Source: Cyanophora paradoxa (lineage: Eukaryota; Glaucocystophyceae; Cyanophorales; Cyanophoraceae). From it: a stretch of DNA of 64,000 nucleotides. The notes beneath the pieces are model-generated. The model worked only from the letters and a program-made list of their open reading frames with translations, ran no database searches and was not told the DNA's origin. Both the position numbers and the translations under genes were made by a program. Position 1 is the stretch's first letter. Each line of letters starts with the position of its first letter. The stretch spans positions 434,001 through 498,000 of the forward strand of contig QPMI01000015.1 in assembly GCA_004431415.1 (NCBI GenBank). The letters are read 5' to 3'. Below, in pieces: positions 11,275-22,300 of the stretch.

Positions 11275-11904
11275 CGTGTCGGTGTCGATGATTGCCGATG
11301 GTCGCGGTGTCGATGAGTGCCGATGCAAGTGCGGGCGCCGAGGTTAACGTTCTCCATGCTGGTGGTCAGCTGACGAGACAGCTGAGCTCGAGGCAGCTGA
11401 CAGGTGAGGCGAGCCTGAGGCCAGTTCGCAACAACTTGGCCTGACCAACACCTGTAACCGGCACCTGACAAGGCTCCAGGACGATCAGCTGACCGAGCCA
11501 GCGCTTCTATCATGCCGCTCGTGCAGTCAGTCATCACGTCGAGCGCTCCACGACCATGCCAGCTGCAATCGCGCAGGCGCGTCGCGTGTCCTTCAACCTC
11601 GCCGTCGAGTTTATTCAGCCCGGGCACGAAGAGGGTGCGCTCTTGTGCCGACAGATGGGCACTGCAACGCTCTTGTGCCGACAGATGTCCCCTCTGGCTG
11701 ACTTCGCTGACAGATGGGCACTGCAACGCATCTCCAATGCGCAGCGCTGTGGAGGAGCCCGGCGGGAGCCACGGGATGCACATAACACGCCACCGCCCGC
11801 CTTCTCCAGCAAGGATTCCCGCCAGCGCTCTGTATCCGGCGCTGGCGGACCAGCATCGCCCCGCCTCCCCGGCCCGTCGGAGCTTCCGCGTTGAGAGCGA
11901 TCCT
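11275..11904. other. Divergent intergenic region
   Basis: This region separates the minus-strand VWA-kinase from the plus-strand gene starting at 11905. It contains an AGCTGAC/GACAGCTGA-rich stretch (11360-11510) and a short direct repeat, CTCTTGTGCCGACAGATG, at about 11640 and 11671, with the related GACAGATGGGCACTGCAACG also present twice. No exon or RNA gene was recognised. It probably holds both promoters. Confidence 0.55.
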
Positions 11905-13911
11905 ATGGAGCTGGATCCCGCGCCGGCGTCCTCCATCCCAGCGCCGCGCGGCCCCACGCCCCCGAAGCGGCGCGCATGCGCATCGAGCGCGCAGGAGGAG
12001 AGCGCGCCGTGCGCCAGCGCGGCGCCCGAGGCCACGCCGGTGCGGCGGACGACGCCGCTGCGGAGCCGCCTGCCGGCGCCGCCGGCAAGCGGCGGTGGGG
12101 AGGAGCCGCCACACGCGGAGGCGGTGGCGGGCGGGCGGGCGGCGCAGGTGTACGTCGCCGCCTGGGCCCCGGCACCCGGCGCCCCGCCGACCTTCGCCGT
12201 CCGCGTCGCCGTCCGTGCCCCCCGCCCCGCTGCGCCTTACGCGGCCTCACGGGCGGCGCAGGGGACGGCGTACGTGTGCGGGCGCGCGGGAACGGTGGAG
12301 GAGCGGCCGGCCGCGGAGCTGGCGCGGGGCGGAGCGCTCGAGTGGCGCCCTGTCGGCTCCGCCACCGCCACGCCCGAGGCGGTGCGCGCCCGCGTCCGTC
12401 CGTGCGCTCTCATCCGCCGTGCCAGACGGGGCGGCGCGCAGGTGCGGACCCTTGCGAACGCGTTCCGGGTGGCACCGCGGATGCTGCGCGGGGCGGACGG
12501 CACGCCGCAATCGTTCGCGGTGCGGCTGCTGCAGCACATCGGCCTCGGCGGCCGCCTCGCGCCCCTTCTCCCCCTCCTCGAGCGCTTCCCATCGTCGGCC
12601 CGCTGCCCATGTGCGCCGCCCCGCCCGCGCCCCACTCGACGCGACCCGGCCCTGTTCGCGAGCGCGCCGCAGGGCTTGCGGAGGTGCGCCGAGCGGAGGC
12701 GGACGAGGAGGAGGCGGGGCCCGAGCCGGCGCGGCGCACCGGCAGGCTGGCCGCGCACGTGCCGCCGCCGCCGGTGGCGCCGGCGGCGGTGCGGGCGGCG
12801 CAGGCGCTGGAGCGGCGGGCAGCGGCGGTGCGGGCGCTGGCGGAGGAAATCGGGGGCAGCTGCGGGCGGCGGCCGCCCGCGAGGCTGTGCTGCAGGAGGC
12901 CGCGGGGGAGCCTGGCGCCCCTCCGGCGCGATCTCTTCTGCGAGACCGATTCCGAACGGATCTACAGCGTGCGCCGCCGCCGCCGCCGCCGCCTCCGCCT
13001 CCGCCGCCCCGCGCGCGCCGCCTCCGCGCGCAGCCCGACGCTCAGTGCCTGCCCCGCCGCAGGTCACGCTCGCCCGGGACTTCAGCGCCGGCCGCGCTCG
13101 CCTCGACGAGGTCGGCATGCCCCGCCGCCCCACCCGTCGCTTTTCTGCGCCCCGTCGAGGCCCTCGCGCAGGAGCGGGGCCGTCTGAAGCGCGTGTACGA
13201 CGACCGGGCGCGGGACTTGCCACGGCGGGAGGAACGCGAGGCGATCTTCGATGCGGCCGTCCCCGCCGCCGCCGCCCTCCTGCCGGACCCCGTGCGGAGC
13301 GCGCAGGAGTCCGCGCCCCGCTCGCGGCCCTTCATCAACCGGCTCGTCGACGCGTTCGACTTCTGCTCGGGCCGCGGCGACGCCGACCGCCGCGGCGCCC
13401 GCGCCCGCTCCCCCGCCTCGGCCTCGCCCCGCGAGGCCCCGGCTCCCGCCGCCGGCGCGCGCCCCGGCTCGCGGCCGTCGTCCCGGCCCCCGCCGCCGGC
13501 GCCCGCCCCGGCTCCCGGCCGCCGTCCCCGGCCCCCGCCGCCGGCGCCCGCTCCGGCTCTCGACCGCCTTCCCCGGCCCCCGCCGCCGGCGCGCGCCCGG
13601 GCTCTCGGCCGCCGTCCCCTTACAGGGCGAGTCACCTCTCCGAAGGCAGGCAGACTGTACCCCTCCCACGCTCGCGCTCGCGATCGTCACTCACGAAAGC
13701 GCGCGCGCTCGCGCGCTTGCGCCCGCAGGCAGGGCCGCCCGGCCGGCCTCCCCGGCCGCGGGCCGTGAATCCCGCATCCACTGCGCCTACGCGGGACCGC
13801 CCGGAGCCCCGCCCGCCCGCGCCTTCTAGCCTAGCTGGATCCGGAGGGCCGGGGCCCGCCCCTTTAATATTATGTTCAAGTGTTGCGGGCAGATTCGTTT
13901 TAGCCTTATAG
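11905..13911 (+). CDS. Hypothetical Ala/Pro/Arg-rich protein; exon structure uncertain
   Basis: Not recognised. The ATG at 11905 opens MELDPAPASSIPAPRG, and a plausible coding run continues to about 12590 (QVYVAAWAPAPGAPPTFAV, RTLANAFRVAPRMLRGADG, LLQHIGLGGRLAPLLPLLE). After that the same frame becomes implausibly Arg-rich, and better sequence appears in other frames. These include LRRDLFCETDSERIYSVRR near 12.93 kb and EALAQERGRLKRVYDDRARD through FINRLVDAFDFCSGRG at 13.16-13.38 kb. One or more introns or frameshifts must therefore lie between. A proline-rich 15-residue repeat follows. The stop given is that of the longest open frame and is uncertain. The central part is duplicated at 7950-8310. 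Confidence 0.45.
   Translation: MELDPAPASSIPAPRGPTPPKRRACASSAQEESAPCASAAPEATPVRRTTPLRSRLPAPPASGGGEEPPHAEAVAGGRAAQVYVAAWAPAPGAPPTFAVRVAVRAPRPAAPYAASRAAQGTAYVCGRAGTVEERPAAELARGGALEWRPVGSATATPEAVRARVRPCALIRRARRGGAQVRTLANAFRVAPRMLRGADGTPQSFAVRLLQHIGLGGRLAPLLPLLERFPSSARCPCAPPRPRPTRRDPALFASAPQGLRRCAERRRTRRRRGPSRRGAPAGWPRTCRRRRWRRRRCGRRRRWSGGQRRCGRWRRKSGAAAGGGRPRGCAAGGRGGAWRPSGAISSARPIPNGSTACAAAAAAASASAAPRAPPPRAARRSVPAPPQVTLARDFSAGRARLDEVGMPRRPTRRFSAPRRGPRAGAGPSEARVRRPGAGLATAGGTRGDLRCGRPRRRRPPAGPRAERAGVRAPLAALHQPARRRVRLLLGPRRRRPPRRPRPLPRLGLAPRGPGSRRRRAPRLAAVVPAPAAGARPGSRPPSPAPAAGARSGSRPPSPAPAAGARPGSRPPSPYRASHLSEGRQTVPLPRSRSRSSLTKARALARLRPQAGPPGRPPRPRAVNPASTAPTRDRPEPRPPAPSSLAGSGGPGPAPLILCSSVAGRFVLAL
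13440..13620 (+). repeat. 45-bp tandem repeat encoding a Pro/Ala/Gly/Arg 15-mer
   Basis: About four imperfect copies of a 45-nt unit lie within the hypothetical gene. In the frame open from 11905 each reads like PAPAAGARPGSRPPS. The unit is a multiple of three, so copy number changes would keep the frame. A disordered linker is likely. Confidence 0.8.
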
Positions 13912-15323
13912 CCGAAGGCCTAGGGGCCCGCGGCCCCTCTAATCGTGTTGCAGGCAGAATTATCTTTATGCATAAAACTCATTCAAATTCATGCACCCCG
14001 GCGACGCGCTCCCGAGCGTGTAGCTATAGATACATTCGCTCGGTCCACCCCTCTCTAGATCTCCTCTCCTGCGCGGCGTCGTTCCTGGCGCGCTGGCCGC
14101 CCCCCGCGGCCTGCGGCGGGCGGGCCCCCTGGGGGGCCCTGGGGGAGGCCATTATGGAGGCCGAGGGGCTCTGGGGCGCCGGCGCCGGCCCCGCCTTCCG
14201 CCTCTGGCTCCGCGACGCCGCCGCCCTCGGCTACGCCCCGCCCTCGGGGCCCGCCGGCCCCAGCGCGGGCCCTGCAGCCCCGGCCGCCACTCCGCGCACC
14301 TGCGCGCCCCGCTCCTTGCTCCTCCCTTGCTTTCCCCCACTTCCTCGCCCCCCGGGCCCTTTTATACCCGCCCCCCCCCTCCCCCCCCCCTCCCGCGCTC
14401 GCCCACATTCGAATTCGAAAGCTTTAAATTTAAATTTCGAATTTCGAATTGGAATTTCGGGGGGTACTGCGTCACACTTTTCGGTCGAAGTTTCGGTCGA
14501 ATCTCCGGACAGGTTGTCCCAACTGCAGCTGCAGAGCTCGCTGCAGTAGGCAGTGAGCAGCCCTCGACTCGGCGAGCTCGAGCTCGGCGACGCAACCGAC
14601 GCCGCGCAATTGCAGTTCCCGCCGCGCAACAGCCTGGAAGCAGATCGATATCGATCGTCGTAACCGGACACCGCGCAAACGTCGGGCGTGCAGATGCAGG
14701 CCACCGGGAGAGGTGCGCGCTTGAACTAACGCGATCGAACCGCGCGCGGTCGGCGATCTAGATCGAGAGAATTCGAAGCTAGGCGATCTAAACGCGCGCG
14801 TATGCGCAGCCGTTCAACAGTTGACGCCGATCTAAACGCATGGCCATGGGGGTGACGTCGACGTCGACGTGTGGCTTGCAGCTCAGTGGCCGCAGCTGGA
14901 TATATCGATCGCGATCTAGGCCTAGATCTGGATTCAAAAATTACGCGCCGCGGACTCGGGAGCGCATGCGCACCGACTTCATGATCAGTCTAGCGATCGC
15001 GGACTCTGATTTTAATTAATTTCGATGGGCGACAGGTGCGCAAGCTCGGTTGCAACCGGTCTTAAATCGTGCGCCCGGCCCCCTTGCCTCATGATCATGA
15101 TCGTCGCATTGTTGACCTTGCGCCCTTGTTGTTTATCGCTCGTCGCATACTATGATAACCCTCATCGAAATTGATATGGCCACGTATACCGCTGTCAGAA
15201 TCGAATTGGCAAATGGACATGTCCTGTATGGAATTCGAAGACAACGTCGAGGCGTTAATAACAGCCACGTACACCGCCGACGATCGCGATCGCGCCGCCA
15301 ACGATCGCGAGGTACTTCATTAA
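13912..15323. other. Intergenic region, AT-rich islands and palindromes
   Basis: An isolated open stretch at 14050-14290 (plus) reads RAPWGALGEAIMEAEGLWG and FRLWLRDAAALGYAPP; it could be an orphan exon but has no partner I can identify. A cluster of TTCGAA/AAATTT palindromes at 14405-14460 runs into a (TTTCGGTCGAA) pair at 14480-14503. CGATCG, AGATCT and CTAGATC are dense from 14640 to 15310. No RNA gene was recognised. The promoter of the gene at 15.3 kb probably lies at the right end. Confidence 0.5.
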
Positions 15324-18300
15324 ATGATCAAATATCAAAATTCTTCCCTTAAGCTTTCTGTTGCGCTTTTCGAGGCCATCCCTGACTCAGTCGCTAGGAA
15401 GTTGAAGAGAAGGAGCGCTTTTGTCAGTGCATCGAATGCTCGAAGTACGGCATCCATTAATTATATTTTCAGATTTTCCTTAACATCTTTTCATCGCAGA
15501 CCTGAGCCGCAAAAATGGGCTTGCCAGTACCGATGCGAGTGTCCACGGTGCAAGGAGGCACGCTCGCCTGCGGACGCTGCGAAGGCGCCGGCCAAGTTTT
15601 GCAAAGATTTCATCGCTCACCTGGAGAACATGGAGCCGCCAAATGCAGCAGCTGATGATGATAACTCACAGTTCTGTCTGGCATTGTGGCGGGTTCGTCT
15701 TCTATTTTTAATATAATGCGCGACGTCAACGGTAATGTGCTTCCAATTAAAGCTGACGACCTCACGGCTGCAGAAGGAGCTGGAGGACTGCGTCACCGAG
15801 CTTGGCGATCAGAGCCTGGCGACAATCGCCTACGCCCTCCGGCTCGCCCTTCTATTCTCGCGACTGCAAATGGAACAAGAACTCTGCGAGATCTTCGAGG
15901 TGTGCTTGAACTCAATTCCTTTTCTTCTTCCGATAGCCTCATTAATATAATAATTCTAAATCTCATTTCGAGCTTGCAGCGCTTCCTGGCCCCGCGTCTT
16001 CTAGACGATAGTCGACGGGACGAGCTCCTGGGCGCTTCCTCTCCTGCAGCCCTCGCACTTCGTTCGCTTCATTATGCGCGCGCGTGCAGCTCGGCCAAAA
16101 ACCTCCCTCATGCGGCCAAACAAGCTTTTTTGGTGCGGCCGCCGGGCATTCTTGGTTGTCGGTTGTTGTTTTGTTGGAGTAACGATTATATCGCAGAGCG
16201 GCCTGGATATCATGATGCGGCACATGAAGCTCGCAGAAAACGATTTCTTGGTTTCAACTACGCGATGGTTTATCGCGACCACTTGCGTCCTGCAAAAAGA
16301 GCCAATGACAGCCTTGAAGTATGCTCAGGTAAATGATTTCTATTCTATGCACGAGAAAAAGAGCTCAATTAAAACCGGTTCCGTACCTTTAATTTCTTGT
16401 GACACAAGCGCGCATGCACAGTTGGCTATGAAGGGCGACCGCGATTCTGGAGACGATCGCGGGCGGCGCCTGGCGATGCGCTGCTGTGGATTGCGCTCGG
16501 CAGATATGCTGATGGCTCTCTCGAACCTTTTCTGCGAGTCTCCAACCGAATTGGAGGAGGTGCTCCAGGTGCGCATAATTGATGTTATGACGCCCTGACG
16601 CACATGTAAATGCAAGGATGCGCGTGCAGATGCGCCTGGAGATTGCCGAGCACGCGTGCGAAGCCTGCAGGAAACGCAACATTCTTGGCATCAGTCTAAA
16701 GGAGCTCGGCACTGTCGTATTCAATTGTCACACTAATGAAGGCGCCGGCCCGAATTTGAACCGCGCCGAGCAGTACCTTAAGGTACGACGGTAGCGCTCT
16801 CAATGTACTATAATACAGGACAGGAGCGAGCCCCGCACGTGCGCGCGCAGGGTGCAGTTGCGGAAACGATGCGAAGGACAGGCAAATCCGCGCAGCTCGC
16901 GACTGTCCTGCAAACGCTTGGAGGTTTGTATGCGACGACAGAACGGTTTCGGGAGTCGGCGTCATGTTTCCGCGTGTGTATTTACATATATATGTTTGTG
17001 TTCGAGAATGCGGTTCGATGAATTGCGTCTGAATTGGTGCAGCGCGCTTTTGACTTGCTGGAGGAGATATACGGCTTGGTTCACGAGGAGACAGAAAAGG
17101 CTCTGAGCGACATACACATGCTACTATGTGTTGATCCAAAGAACAACTGGCCTCTGGGCGTCTTCTATGGTGAAGTGCGCGCTTCTATGGTCGATATCGA
17201 CGTCGTTGTCAACATTTAAAGCTGCCGCGCCTCGCGATCGCCGCAGAAATTCGCCGAGTTCATAGAAAAGGCGGGAAGGGCCCCTGATGAAGCCATTACC
17301 TGCCGCCACCCAAGCATTAGAGATTTCGCTAATGCATATGCTGCGGTAACGTTGATGCGTTGACTCTAATTTGAAGTCTTCTGCCGTTGGTTGATGTAGA
17401 TTCGCTTCGATTCCTGCTTCCTCAGGCTGTGACTTCGAAACGGAAATCCTTGCTCCTGAGCAAGCATAAGCGCGTGCGGTGCCCGGATCCGGAAGAGCGG
17501 AAGCGGGCGGAGGAAGAGCGCGAGCGGGCGCGGCTGGAGGCTGAGCGAGTCGAGCGTGCCGAGCGCGATGCTGCGGACCGGGTCTGCCGCTCACTGCGCA
17601 CTGCTTTAAGTTTCTGATTATAAGTAATCCGACAGAAAAGGGCGGAGGAGTTGATTTGCGAGTCGAAATGGGCCTGCGCTCGCCCCCTTCTGGACGCTCT
17701 GCTGAAGGTGCAGCTGCAGTGCCGCAGTGCTGCTAAGATTTTCTCAAGGCGGCGAATACACACATTATAGCTATAGCTGATCCTTATGTTAATGCAGCGC
17801 TCGCCGAACGATGTCGAGGCACGCATGCTCCGCATCCGTATGCCTGATGCCAATCGTAATGTACTTTCCCGATTCCTTATGTTCCGATTTTTTCGAAGGG
17901 TGCAAGGCCGGAGCGGGAGATCTGGAGGCTGCCCTACTGGAGGCTCAGAAATGCGAGAGCTACCATGAGAACGTTAACTCAAGCTCGAACAGCGCAAGCT
18001 CCGGATCCGATATTCTCTGCAGGTGCACTCCGGCTCGCGATAGATCATTTGACATTGATCACGTTGTACATTCACGCTCGGTTGCCGCACTATTCTAATT
18101 TCGTGGGGTGCCATTCGACCGCGCAGGATCCGGGAGCTGCGGCAGGAGCTGGAAGCGGCACGGGAGGAGCAGATGCCGAGACAGCGGGGAGGCAGGCGAC
18201 GACGGAACGAAGAGCTGCACCGGCAGGGGCTCGAGGAAGCACGGCGCCCGGATCGCGAACGGTCACCTTCTGTCAGCGCCAGTACGGAGAACGCACAGCT

Positions 18301-18962
18301 GCAGAGGTCGCAATCGACGTGCGCAGAAGTGCAGGAGGAGCCCTGCAGTCGCAGGTGTGGTCTCGTGTGCCGATCGCGATAGGATATATATTGGAGTAAC
18401 TGCAGGCCACTCCTGCTATTTCAATCACGCCTGTCTGGCAGGTCTGTTCATGATCATAGCGAGCCAGCCGGCACCGCTCCGACCGCGCCGGCCGACGAGG
18501 AGGAGTGCAGCATATGCCTCGATCCAATGGCCGCGGGCCCCCGTCGGACCGTTCTCCACTGTGGCCGTGCGCCGCTCCCTTCACTCTTTTTGTGCCGCGG
18601 CCGTCCTGCAGCTGCAGCGGATCATTGATGATTCCGCAGACCGATTCCACACGCACTGCATCCGCACGTGGCGGGAGATCGAGGCCACGCTGGCGCAACC
18701 GGTGGGGAGCGGGTGCCCGGAGTGCCGCGCCCCCTTCAAACTCTCCAGGGCCGCCGCCGGCCCATCTCCCGGCGCCGCCTCGGGCTCCGTCCCGTCCCAC
18801 TCTCCAGTCTCTTTATCCGCTTCTGCTTCGAATTCTCCTTCCGCTCCAGGCCACAGCACAGGCACCTCGCGGCCCTCCCGGCCTCCCGGAGGCCCCGGGG
18901 CCCGCCCCGCCCGCCCATATGACCCGTTCAATCGGGGTGCTGGCCCCTCCCGCAATTGTTGA
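15324..18962 (+). CDS. Helical-repeat protein with SMYD-like Cys cluster and C-terminal RING finger (probable E3 ligase)
   Basis: Multi-exon gene; the start is not resolved. An early exon after the acceptor at about 15499 contains YRCECPRCKEA, like the post-SET Cys cluster of SMYD methyltransferases, but I see no SET domain. Helical TPR-like exons follow at 15.77, 16.2, 16.45, 16.63, 16.86 and 17.04 kb (for example LATVLQTLGGLYATTERFRE). A coiled coil comes next (EERKRAEEERERARLEAER, then RIRELRQELEAAREEQM). The RING domain starts with EECSICLDP near 18499. Splicing 18567-18639 out gives LHCGHRFHTHCIRTW and then GCPECRAPF, a complete C3HC4-type pattern. A Ser/Pro-rich tail ends at 18962. E3 ubiquitin ligase activity is inferred from the RING. 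A second RING gene at 60.9-63.2 kb has the same intron position. Confidence 0.7.
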
Positions 18963-19389
18963 AAGCACTTGCAGCGAAGCGTGTTGTTTTACAATTTGAT
19001 CAATCAACCAGCTGCAGTGCTATTCGCAACAACGATATAGGCGATTGACGAGGTATATGCTGGCTTGTGCACGTGCACTGGTATAGCTATAGATAGCGGC
19101 ATAGGCGACAGAAGTTCACAGAACACGAAATATGAGTCGCGTGGAAATATATATCATACTATGCGCACGTTGACGTTGCAATTGGGGCTGCGCAAACGTA
19201 TACAAAGACGCAACAGCTCGCCGAGGCGGCGAATGTACAGCATACGCAAACGCAGGGGCCGGGGCCGGGCGCGGGGGCTCATTGGCCTGGCAGCGTGAAG
19301 GCTGCAGGGAAACGCTGGAGACAAGGAAGTGATTTGGGGAGAGAAGTGAGACATCGCTGCTCTTATTATATTATAGCTAATGCAGCACG
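18963..19389. other. Convergent intergenic region
   Basis: This is the 3' flank of both the RING gene (plus) and the CUB/TIG membrane protein gene (minus). It has a few TATAGCTATAG-type short palindromes and a G-rich patch near 19258. I saw no gene, RNA or large repeat. Confidence 0.6.
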
Positions 19390-22300
19390 TTAGAAGTCAC
19401 AATCGAGTTCGTCTTTCATTTTCGTGTTCGACTCGCTTGCGATCGGCGAATCGGTCTTGATCACAGGTGTAGCTGCTGGTGGCAAATCGCGATCTACAGC
19501 CAGATGCGCGCGAGTCGGAGAACATGTACCGCTATTTCTTTCGGGCTCAGTGAGTTGAGAACGAATTATTTCAAGGTCTGAATTTGAAGAATGCTCATGT
19601 TCCAGCTGCTCGTGGCCATTGGGAGTGAGCAACGTCGACGTGTCGCCAGCGACGTCCGAAGTTGGCAATGGCTCTATCCGGACATCAACATCTACGCCAG
19701 AACGAGCATTCATTATCAGTTGCGCACGCAGGCGCACGAAATAAATGCTCGAAACAGATGCATGTGCACCCTCTAAATCTAGTTTTGCTGCAGGCACGCA
19801 TGCGCAGGGGTCGATCCCCTGGCGTTCGTCCGGAGTCGCCTGCGGGCGTGACTGATGCTGGTGCGCACGCGGACGTGAGCCGCGCGGCCGTCGATGGCGT
19901 TCCTCTTTCTGCTCCAAAGCCTCTCCGGCGTGCACTGGTCTCTGAGCCGCCGCTGCTGGAACTGCAGCTGGTTCAAAAGCTGAGACGGTCTCATGACCAT
20001 GACCACGTGCGTCTGACTTCGTCGGCTGATCGGCGGTTGAAGCTGCAATTTGCGTCGGTGTTCTTTGCAGTGGCCGCGGGTCATCTCCAGAAGATCCAGA
20101 AGATCCTTGTAATTGGCCCGTACTGACAGGAGACGCAGACTCCAGCTCGCGACCGAGAACACGCGATCTCGATTCTGAATCCGCGACCACTTCAAAAGGA
20201 AGCGGGGGGACCGAAATCGGTGTCTGGGCATCATTGTCTTGACGTTCCAAGCTCCTTAAACCCGCATCTGTATGTGCTGCAGATTACATAATAATTGGCC
20301 GGCGCCGTTTTCTAGTTGCTTATGCGCACGTGAGCGATGTCCCCGCGAGCGGGGAGGTTTGACCGAAAGTTGTGCTTCTCGCGCTGGCCAGTCTGATGCT
20401 GGCGCTGAAGGATCATTAACGCTAACTGTTTAAGAAAAGTGGTCATGAATGGGCACGCGTACGCGTTCCTCCAGGTTCAGTGCGGTCTCGCGGTGGCCGT
20501 GGCTCGCGATCAGAGCCCGAGGCGGTTGTCATATTTGAAATGACTTGATTGATTAGGCTTGGCACCGGTACCGGTGTTCGGTAGCTCTCTCTGAGATTCA
20601 AAGCAGACCGGCGCCACCCATCGACCTCATCGGATGCCGGCATTATCTCACATTCCGGTATGCCACTCTGTGCCTCATGATCATCGCCTGCTCGTTCACG
20701 TGCTTCGCGAGCTCTGACTTTCTTCTTGTACACGAGAAGAGCTGCAGCCAGAAGCGCCAGTCCAGCAATCGCGACTCCACAAACTGAACCTACGATCGCC
20801 GCAAGACTACTCGAATTTCCGCTCTTTGGGGGGGCAGCCGGCGCCGGATCCTGCGGTGATGTGTTAAGTTTATGCCTCATTGAAGTCTTAGATCATTCAC
20901 GCACTCTTGAGCCGGAGGGAACAACTTCAACTGTTTTCTGGTTGACTACGGGTTCGTCTAAACCATTCAAGGAGTTGCCGGAAATAGAAATCGAAGCGGC
21001 TTTTCCAGATTGAACTGCGGACTTCAGTTTCGTGAACATTTCCGACGCTTTTATATAATCCGAAGTTCCTGTCGCTAGCGACTGTGCGTCGTCAGCCAGA
21101 ATGACCGGAACGACGAGAATTGCTGGAGAAGGTTGCATAACGGTGCGCCGCTGTTTTTGTGGCTGCTGCTGCTCGCACATAGCGATGCCGAGGGTGGCTT
21201 GATCATCGCGAACAAGCTGATATGTCGATGAGCGGATCAAAGCCAAGATGCGGTCTCGCATCTAATCATGAGCAAAGTAAGAGAAGATCGATATCGCAAA
21301 AACTAAAGAGCATCTCCAGATCAATCGCAAAACCTTTCTTACCGAGACGTAGTCTAGATTAGCGGCTTCTGCTTCGCAAATTTCCAAAGAACTCAGTCCG
21401 AATCGCAACGCAGATGTGAAGGTGGTTATTGTCACGGTCGATTGAGGTCCTGGTGCGACTGTCTGGGGTTTCAGATCCGGGCTGGGGCTGATTAAAGCTG
21501 CAGCTGTTGGTATTGTCTGAAGGAAAGCAGAAGGGCTGGGACTCATTGTCGGAGCCGGGGTTAGCTGAAGAATAGCCGACGGACTGGGATCCGGACTCGG
21601 TGTCGGCCTTGGCTGCGAGAAAGCCGGTTGGCTGCCCGTGGGATCCGGACTTGGTGTCGGCGCCGGCATTGGCTGCACGATTGCCGCCGGGCTGGCCATG
21701 GGACTTGTTGTCGGTTTGAACGTTGCAATTGGATGAATGGAAGACGAAGGGCTAGCGCTGGGAAGGGCGGGGGAAAGCGCTGTTGGCGTTGGCTGGAGGA
21801 ACGCTGCACACAGAAAGGACGGAATCGAAATCTCCGCTGATCCCCTCGCGGGTGTAGAAAGGCTCACGTTGCAGAACCATTTCTCTCTGCATCCAGACCA
21901 TACGATTCCAATCGCATTCGCACTGTAATTGCGGTAACGGACAGGGCGATCGCATACTGATGCAAGCATTCCAGAAGCATCAAGACCATCGCCAAGAATT
22001 ACGAGCTCAGACTCGAAATCGGACGTCGTTTCGACAGACACCTCAAAGATTGTTACGTCTGTTTATTCATCCGAAGTTTATTGGAAGCGAGGGCGCCGGC
22101 CTACATAAAAAACGCACCGGAAAGGGCTTTAATTTCTGGTCCCTCCAGAGTTGACGCCGAACCCGGGCCCGCTTGCCAAACGGCCGCATGAGAAGAATTC
22201 CAATGCGCTGGCCACTGGTTTCTTCCGTTGAAAACCGCAACCTCTAGAGAGCCAGTAAATCCGCGCAGTGCTGGTGACTGAAATACAACTCGAGACGGAT

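Noticed and set aside
14050-14290. Plus-strand exon-like segment as a separate gene
   Set aside because: Plausible codon use over 80 residues but no start, no splice partner and no recognisable domain; left as a comment in the intergenic entry.
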